The notes beneath the pieces are model-generated. The model had not been told where the DNA came from. It made no database searches and saw only the letters and a program-made list of their open reading frames with translations. 64,000 nt of DNA from Penelope pileata (taxonomy: Eukaryota; Chordata; Aves; Galliformes; Cracidae), in assembly GCA_013396635.1 (NCBI GenBank), contig WBMW01001659.1, positions 286,423 through 350,422 of the forward strand, read 5' to 3'. Positions 56,124-64,000 of the stretch are shown in pieces (positions within the stretch are counted from its first letter, which is position 1; every line of letters starts with the position of its first letter). Made by a program: the position numbers and the translations under genes.

Positions 56124-59100
56124 AATGCAGAGAGTGGGTTTGGGGGTTCTGCTCACATCATTCCCACTCACTCCCTGCTGCCTTTTGTCACCATTTCCCT
56201 GTGTGCTGCTGAAGAGCGAGATTATCTGTGCAGGAAAGGTCTCTCTGTGCACTTGGGCTGTGCTCTGGATCTTGGCTGTCTTCTCCAGGCTCTGCTGGGG
56301 CCTGGCAGTGCAGGATTTTGAGGCTTAGCAGGCAGCAGGTGCGAGATTCTGGTGCCCTGTCCCAGGGCTCGCTGTTTCTGCCATGACTGCTGCTCCCCCC
56401 TGTGCTCTGTGCTTGTTCCTGGGGGCACAGCAGGCCAAGTCAGCCAAATCTGAGAGTTCTGAGGTCAGCCTCAATGGGAACAGAGCCATTTCCAAGCACC
56501 GAGACTTTCTTCTCGCTCCTGTCAATGTAAATCCACGGAGCACTGCTGGCCTCAGCGGTGCTCCTTTGGAGGGTGAAGCTGAGGATAGCCACGTGCTGCA
56601 GCCTGGGGCGGAAGGTTCACGCAGTTTGATGAGCTCCTTGGAAGGATCGCTCTGAGTGACTCAGCTCTCAATCTGTTAGGCCACCTTCATGGACTGGAGT
56701 AGAAATTTATCTTGAGTAACTCCTCATCCCCCGGGTTATGCCTGGAAAGCAACGCTGTCTGTGCACGGTTTATTGTCACAGGTGATACTTTAATGGCAAA
56801 ACCCCCTCAAAACCACTCAGTTAAGCATTTCATCACTGAAGGCACTTAAGGGTTTTCCTACACCACCATATTATTGCCCCGGTGCTGCAGACCACAGTTT
56901 CTGCGTGGCACCCTTAGCCAGGCTGCTTCCCAGCACTGCTCATGGGAGAGGGTCAACAGCTGTTTGTTAAACAGCAAAATGCTTTCCATATGCACAGAAC
57001 ACTGGGGTGAGGTGCTAAGGGGGTCTGGAAGAGGAGAGGCAGCGTTAAAAGCTGCCTAAAGAGCTGAGGGAGGGGACAGGAGACGACATGTCCTTGTACA
57101 GGATCCATTGCAGGTGCAGAGAAGAGAGACAGAAAGCTACTTAGATGGTGCAACCTGCAGAGGTTCCTGTGCTGGCAGGGGCAGATAGAATAAGCAGGAA
57201 ACCCATTTCCCAGTGACCACCCCTTGTACCTGGAGGAGGTGCAAGCTGGGTTTGGGAGCAGAATGCAAGGGCTGGTGCTGGAGATACACACCCAGCCCTG
57301 TCTCTCTGGGTTCCTTAGGCACAGTGCCCTTTTTGTAAAGCTCTGCATGCAGAGCCACTTTAAACAGAGTTCGCTCTTCCCCAGCTCATGTCACTGTGGG
57401 CCTTTGCATTTTAGGTGTGACAAATGTGAGCTGATCCCTGGAAGCCCTGAGCCCTGATTCTGGTGTCTGGCTCCCAGGCATCCAGGGCTGCCCTGTGCTG
57501 GGTGTGACATTGCATACCCATACTGGTCTGACTCTGTTCTTGCATTACATAGGAAACCAGGTCTTTGTATTTTCCTGTCGTGGCTTCTCTTTTTCTTCTT
57601 CCATGTAATCTCTACTCGTTGTCTCTTCTTAGGTCATTTTCTCAATCTTTTTGTTTTCTGTAAACAGGGTTTTGGTTTTTTCCTATACATGACTATTTTC
57701 TTCCTCTAAAACCCACCCTCCATTGTTCCAGACATTTTGAGGTTTTAATATTTTTCCTCATTAGCAGCCTGTTCCCTGCTCTCCTCCTTCCTGTCTCCCT
57801 TAACGCCCGGTTCTGCCCCATTTGCAGCTCTTGCAGCTCCCTTGTCCTCCTGCAGCCATCCTGGCTGGAGCGTACATCCTGCTTGCCTTCCAAATGCTGA
57901 CAAGAATGTTTTGGAGGATGGGTGACTGACAGACAAACACCAGCCTCAAATACTCTGAATGCTCTCTTACTAATAGCTTTATAGTAGTCCACACCGTAAG
58001 CAAAATAACCCTTGAAAGGGATAGGCCATATTTCTAGCCAACCTTAAACTCAGCTTCTAAGAAACAGTTTTGTCCTCAGCTGTCTGTCTCACTCCCTGGA
58101 TTCACTTTCCCAAAACAGCTTTTTGGGGAAAGTCCTTTTCGCTTTGAATTGATAGGGATGCTTACTAGAACTCTTGGAAGCAGGTTTCCTTCCGACACCT
58201 GGCAGTGCTTTACAGGGAGGCAGGAGATACTCACCTGCAGCTTTGTGCTGTGTCTGTTCCCATGACTTGCACCAACACAAAGGAACCAAATGGAGTGGAA
58301 TTTGGACCCCACCAAAAATAATTAATTGGTACAGAGAGCCAAGATTTTGTCAGTAATCAAAATTCTGATTTTGATTATTTCAATATGTCTTGAAGGAGAT
58401 AAAATTTAGAACAGCTTAGGGAAGATAAATAAGGATGTTTCAGCTCTGTGCTGCCCTCGGGTGTGCATGACCTTGCCTTCCTCCTCTCCTATTGGTCTGA
58501 GGACAAGCCAGATTAAGGGGTGATCTCTTCCAAACAGTCTCCAGTTTGTTAAGCTTGTAAACAACAGCAAGGGAGGAAACCATTGCTTGATGGATAAAGC
58601 TTAGAAACCCAGGCTGGGATTTCCCTCTGATGTGCCTGGGAGGAATGTGCGGTTGTTAACGGGGCTAATTCATTGTGCAGCCCTCCTCTCCCAGCCTCGT
58701 CGCCCCAGTCTGTCCACTGCTGCCCACCGAGGCCATGGCAGCTCCCAGACACAGCTGGGGGTCCCAGCCACCCCTCGCCACCTGCCCCTCTGGCAGCCAG
58801 GCTCCAGCCAGCACTTTGTCACCCCGCCAATACGATAGCATTTCACTCTGCCTTCTCACAGCACTCGGTGTCAACACATCTTCTGCCCAGCGTGTTCGAC
58901 GTGGGGTTTGTGCTCGCTGCTCTTTCAGGCTGGAGAGAAGCCAGGGATCATCAGGGGTGAGAGGCTGGTTTGTTGCTGGTTGGTTTGGGATTTTTTTCGC
59001 TGCTCCCTCACTGGTGGCACAAACTAAAAAGACTTTTGCAGTGGCAGCATGAGAGGCTGCTGCATTTGAATTGCTCTCACTCATTTGTAAGGGATGAGTT

Positions 59101-60860
59101 GTTTATGGCAAGACAGTGCTGAAGCAATTATTACAGTGCAGATGGAGATGTACACCTTTTTCTTTTATTGATTACCAGTGAAGCTCAGCACAGAGGAAAA
59201 ACAGCACAGCCTCTAGCTTGGAAAAAGGGATTACAGAAGTGAATGTTGCTGTACCTTAACTTAGTAATGAGAGATGTCATCCAAATTTTGCAGGTAACCT
59301 TATAAACAACACCGTGTAAGACACTGCCCAGAGTGAGAGTGCAGTGGGCTCAGAAGTGCCCCACATTGGTTTCAGTGGTTTCTGAGGAGGTGTTTTCCCT
59401 GACATGACCTCGTCCTGATCCTAGTGCTAAAAATGCTGGGGAGGAGCTGCAGGGGCTGAGAAATACAGCATCCGAAACAGCTCTGCTGAGACAGCCAAGA
59501 AGAAACAATGAGGTAAAATTCAGAAACAGATACAGAGGTGCTGCATTTGCGGGGGAGAAATTGGATCGTCCCAGAGCTGCGACTGTCCCACGTGGGCATA
59601 ACGCACGTTAAGCCAGGTTCTCACTGGGACAGATAGGCTCTGTACCAACCAGGTATCCTGCAGAAACAGACACAGTGCTTTGGAGCCCCAAGTCCAGATC
59701 TAAGTGAGTATGGCAAAGGAAATGTAGGCTGCAGGAACTGTGGCAGGCCCTCGCTGTGAAATACCTTTTATCCACTGCTCTGCACGTGTGGAGCAGAGCA
59801 GACATCCTTTCCCCACATATATTGTGCTTTACGATGCACATCCACCGTGAGGAGGATGGCAGACTGCGCCTTTTGGTTACACACAAACTGCTGGGACAGG
59901 GTTTCCTCTCTGAACTGAAAGGCATATTTTGTGCTACAACAGCTTTTTTCTGTTTCTTTGGCAGTTCCAGCTGCGTATGGAAAATCCAGACGACCAGCTG
60001 CAGACTTTAAGGCATTGTTTTAGGACAAGACCTGTCAGGAGGCATGAGGCATTTGATGGCAACTTGCTTGTGCTGTGACTGTCACATGTGCACAGGAGAG
60101 GCTATGTTTGCCTTTGTGCACACTGTCCTTTCTGTATCTGGAAAAAGCAAGAGCCAGTGCAGTGCTTTCCTTTGGCCATTCAGCAGTGAGAGTACCAATA
60201 ATAGCACGGTCACTTATGCAGAGTTTAGGGAACAGGACTGCCTTCTTCATAAGGGAACAAGCCCTAGCGCACTGGGGACAGTGTTGCTACTCACGTAATA
60301 AATAGCAGAGCGATGGTCCTCAGCAAGTTTCTCCTGCCATACAGTGTTCAGTTGCCGTAGCTTGTGGTTTAGTTTTAGTGTTTCCTGTCTCACAGGGCAC
60401 CCATCGTGTTCGCAGCACTGGCAGGAGGACAGGACAGGGCAGGACACATTGCCCAGGCCAGTAAAGGAAAGCAAGTTAGGAGCATGGTAGGGCCAATTTC
60501 TCTGCTTAAACATGACTGAAATCCATGCTGCATGCATTCTTGCAGCCAAATTCTCAGCTGAAGGGCTGTCAGATTTAGCAAACATGCAGAACCAGGACTT
60601 TTGCAGGTAAGAGTTATCATGAATCCTCTGAAACCATATAATGGAAGTTTACCCAGCTGGAGAATTTTGCCACCGTGTTTCTTTAGTGGATTTTTGCTTG
60701 CCACAGGTTTTTTCATTTCTCTGACCACTCTCTGATTTTTGTCCCTGTTTATATATATTCTCCATCTGTTCTCTCCCCCTGTTGTTTTCCCAAGTGTTTT
60801 CTAAGCCTGCTGCAAATCCAACAACACTCAAGTTCTTGTTGAACTTCTGAACCTCCCCCC
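56124..60860. other. Unique non-coding sequence
   Basis: About 4.7 kb without recognisable gene, RNA or interspersed repeat. Open frames at 56383-56655 (+) and 58665-59084 (-) have no domain features. Confidence 0.3.
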
Positions 60861-60891
60861 NNNNNNNNNNNNNNNNNNNNNNNNNNNNNNN
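60861..60891. other. Assembly gap of 31 N
   Basis: The gap begins directly after a CCCCCC run, so the C homopolymer probably stopped sequencing. Confidence 0.98.
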
Positions 60892-61734
60892 TGTTCAAGT
60901 GGGTGCTAAATCAGGCAGGACAAGTCAAGCCAGCTCTAATTCTGATGACAGCAATTGCACTTTTGGAAAATAATCGACAAGCATTCTGCATTTAGACAAT
61001 GCTCGCCGAAGGGAAGGAGGACCCTTCCATTCTGCAACTGGCCCACAGAGCACCAGTGTGTTCAAGTAGGACATTTTAATAACATCCTTCACAGACAAGT
61101 GTTTTGCTTGGAACCCTTATTTCCTCTCCACTCAGACAATTGTCAGTGAAGGGACTCACAGGGAACAAAATGGAATTAAATCTATTCAGAAAATTAGAAC
61201 ATTCTGCATTTCTTTCTTTCTGTGCTGGATTCATTACTAGCGGGGCTATAATCTGCGTTTTTTTTTTTTGCCTGAAGCACACTCCCACTCTTACCTCTTA
61301 ACAGCAGTGCTGCTACTCTCACAGATAAACAGGTCCTCCCTGGATGGGTCATAGCTCTCAGCGAAAGGCAGGCTGATGACAAGGGAAAAACAAACAAATG
61401 CATTCCCAGGGCCTGATCCAGCTCCTGGGGAAGAAAATGGAAACCCTCACAGATTTCAAAGCAGAGTCAATCCAGCCTTTAACAGTCCCTTTGCCAACAG
61501 CCGATTGCACGGGGCTGAGGAAATCCATGCTGTGAGGACGGCATGGGCCCGCTTGTGCCGTGCCACCATGCTGCAGCCACACAGCTCCAGGCAGCACAGT
61601 GGGCAGACACTGCTGCTGCTCTCATGCTCTTCCTTAGTTCTGGTTCTCCTACAGCCTCTTGATGATACCAAGAACAATTCACTTCTTATTTCAATGTGTG
61701 TCTATTCCAAGCGGTGGTTCTCCCATCCATCCTG
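60892..61734. other. Unique non-coding sequence
   Basis: No gene or repeat recognised. A poly-T run lies at 61260-61270. Confidence 0.3.
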
Positions 61735-62316
61735 TGCTGGGGCAGCCTCACCCTGAGCACTGTGTGCAGTTCTGGGCACCACAATATAAGAAGCACGTAA
61801 AACTGTTAGAGAGCCTCCAAAGGAGGGCTATGGAGATGGGGAAGGGTCTGGAGGGCAAGGGGTGTGAGGAGCAGCTGAGGGCCCGTGGTTTGTTCAGCCC
61901 AGAGCAGAGGAGCCTGAGGGGAGGCCTCATGGCGGCTGCAGCCCCTCATGGCGGCCCTGCAGCTCCCTCATGGCCTACAGCCCCCTCATGACAGCCCTGC
62001 AGCTCCCTCATGGCCTACAGCCCCCTCATGGCGGCCTGCAGCCCCATCATGGCCTACACCCCCCTCATGGTGGCCTGAAGCCCCCTCACAGAGAGTAGAG
62101 GGTCAGTGGGGTCAGGGAAGGGCTCTGCCCCAGAGGTGTGGGCATGGCATTGCTGCCCAGGGCAGTGGCACGGCCCCAGCTGCCGGAGCTTAGGGGGCAT
62201 TGGGACACCACTCTCAGCCATTGGGTTTGGGTTTGGGAGTGCTGTGTGGGGCTGGGGGTTGGGCTCAGTGATCCGTGTGGGACCTTTCCAACTTCAGTTC
62301 TGTGATCCTATGATTT
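61735..62316 (+). mobile_element. CR1 LINE copy with internal expansion
   Basis: This is the longest CR1 copy here. It starts with ORF2-end words (GCCTCACCCTGAGCACTGTG, GTGCAGTTCTGGGCACC, GAGCCTCCAAAGGAGGGC, TGGAGATGGGGAAGGGTCTGG). It ends with GGACCTTTCCAACTTCAG and TTCTGTGATCCTATGATT, the CR1 3' tail. The middle is occupied by a tandem array (61924-62096) that is not part of the usual element. No intact reverse-transcriptase frame remains. Confidence 0.93.
61924..62096. repeat. Tandem array inside CR1 copy
   Basis: About eight units of roughly 20-21 bp of the form CTCATGGCGGCCCTGCAGCC are directly visible (variants CTCATGGCCTACAGCCCC, CTCATGGTGGCCTGAAGCC). The seed word is the CR1 segment GAGGCCTCATGGCGGCTGCAG, so the array arose by local expansion within the element. 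Confidence 0.85.
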
Positions 62317-63640
62317 AATTCTTGTAGTCCCCAAGGTCATCACAGAATTTAGCCTGTTTTGGTTTCCAGGGCTGTGACGCTATCGCTGTTTCTGGCCCCA
62401 TGTTAGTTCATGTCTTCAGCACGTTTAGGTTCATTTTGACTCAAACACGTTTGCTTTCCACGTGCAGCGATTCCTTCTCCTGCAACAGGTTTGCAGGGGT
62501 TTGTGAGGCTGTGGATTCCTGTGTGAACAAGCAGACTGGAGGAAAGGTTCAGATTGCCAGAGGCAGTGACCATAGGGAACGGGTTGGTGAGGGACAATGC
62601 TGAATGAACCAGGACAGACATTAATGTTCACACAGAAAGAAAACGATAGTGAGCTAAACATTTAAAAGAGGGGCTGTTGAAAGAACAATAAGCCAGAAAT
62701 ATATAATGTTGATATAGGAAACTGTGAGTGAGGGGACAAGAGAGGCCTGGGTTGGATGATCAGGAAATGATGTTTCTGAGGTGGAAAGTTCTCTGAGATG
62801 GGGCTGTGCCCTGTGGCTCGTGAGCCCTGGCTGGATACACGAGGACTGATACATCTTCCCATCCCAACTCTTCAAACAACTCTTTCTGTTCATTTCTCCC
62901 ACTCAAGTTCTTCTACAGCCAATGCTTTCAGTGATAATAGGCTCGCTATTGCTTTGAATTAAGAGGACTTTTATCAGCTCACTGTTCCTGTAATTTTCTG
63001 GGGTTTAGAGTGATAATGAGGATTTGAGTATGTAAAGAAACCCTAAAGTACACATGGAAATCAATGTGAGGGAGTGCAGCTCTGAGCCTTGGACATTAGT
63101 GACTGTGAATGGGTGAGTGAGTGCCTGGCACAGGAAACGAAAACAGGAGAGACAAAATCTTCCTGGGCTGGCAAATGTTATTTATCTTACTTGTTTAAAT
63201 AACTGGAGAACAGAAAGCTTTTCTTCCTTTTTGTAGCTCTGTAACGGTGCTGTAGCAGAACCTTTGCTGTGCGCGGCTGTGTGCATGGCCTCGCCTGGCC
63301 CACGGGGGACGAAAGGAGGCCTGAGGAGGCCTGGAGCCGTGGGTATAAGTCCATCGCTCCATCACAGAAGCCAAAAGAATTAAAGGTCTCCTCTCGGTCT
63401 TATTTTGTTAAAAGAATCGCATGTGAAAGCCAAGGGAGGGGGGAGGACTTCTTTTAGATTAATGTTCTTTTTGAGTAAAAAATGTGAAATGCTTCCTTGC
63501 CAGGGATAGTTTCTAGCAACAAACATCATCTGTGGTCTCAAATAATCCTACCAGTGACTATGTGCCTGCTTTGTGTACACAGGAGCATAATGGCATGTGC
63601 TAGTGGGGTAGAAGTGTGTTGTTTTGCTCCCAGATTTCAT
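62317..63640. other. Unique non-coding sequence
   Basis: No gene or repeat recognised. Confidence 0.3.
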
Positions 63641-63900
63641 AGCAGCACAAATCGGTCATAGCATTTTTGGCGCTCAGTGATCGCATCTATAATTTCAGAA
63701 GCGTCATTCTACAGAGGAAAAAAGCACATCAGGCCTATTATTTCTGCTGACAATGTTGGTACTAAAAATAGCTTCTTGAATGACATTAAGGAAACTGTAT
63801 TTGAGTTCATCAATAGATAAATTTTGACTGGACAGCAGGAAATATTTCAAATGATGAAATGTGTTACACTGGGTTATGATTCCTGGAGAACAGGTGAAAG
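63640..63900. promoter_or_regulatory. Candidate conserved non-coding block
   Basis: A non-repetitive AT-rich segment with GCCTATTATTTCTGCTGACA, TTGAATGACATTAAGG and CATCAATAGATAAATTTTG. It has the texture of a conserved enhancer and no coding frame. Conservation was not testable. Confidence 0.25.
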
Positions 63901-64000
63901 CCTCACTGCCTGGGAGCTTTTAAATGGAGGATTTAGGAACAGAGGAACGACCTTGCATCACGCCCTGGTATTGTGAGCACTTGGGCATCCCTGAGAGGCG

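Noticed and set aside
61735..61991. Plus-strand frame over the CR1 copy with reverse-transcriptase-end resemblance
   Set aside because: It is the decayed end of CR1 ORF2 running into a tandem repeat, not a host gene or an intact element.

Overview
This is vertebrate nuclear DNA, most likely from a bird and probably a galliform (chicken, turkey or quail group). The best evidence is the interspersed repeats. Nine fragments look like the avian CR1 LINE, several ending in the diagnostic ATTCTATGA-type 3' tail. There is also a mariner/Galluhop-like DNA transposon relic and a retroviral LTR-like segment. No mammalian SINEs were seen and overall repeat density is low. The species call rests on remembered repeat families and was not tested by a search.

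I found no protein-coding exon that I can support with confidence. Nearly all open frames are short and lie in GC-rich, minisatellite or repeat sequence. The window reads as intergenic and/or intronic DNA around one strong CpG-island promoter region. There are six runs of N: single bases at 5769, 40103, 45153 and 51030, and gaps at 31431-31745 and 60861-60891.

Layout. Positions 1-9250 are GC-rich, with five smaller CpG-rich patches (about 600-1500, 3080-3260, 5330-5965, 6840-7000, 8200-8500). One patch carries two perfect cAMP-response elements followed by TATA-like motifs, and another carries a strong CTCF-like core. Minisatellites and A-rich runs lie between them. Positions 9250-31000 are mostly unique sequence with GATGG-type minisatellites, three CR1 fragments and the mariner-like relic. 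Positions 31030-33120 form the largest CpG island. It is interrupted by a 315-base gap, has a 17-bp minisatellite inside it and a roughly 21-bp one between its two halves, and has splice-donor-like sites on both strands; if a gene starts in this window, it most likely starts here. Positions 33200-64000 are AT-richer and mostly unique. They include AT-rich homeodomain/POU-motif blocks that look like conserved non-coding elements, six CR1 fragments, one LTR-like segment and a 325-bp near-exact tandem duplication that is probably an assembly artefact.

No operon-like or multi-gene system is visible. The most notable items are the CRE/TATA promoter-like patch, the gapped CpG island with its repeats, and several candidate enhancers. 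All functional statements about these are inferences from sequence motifs.
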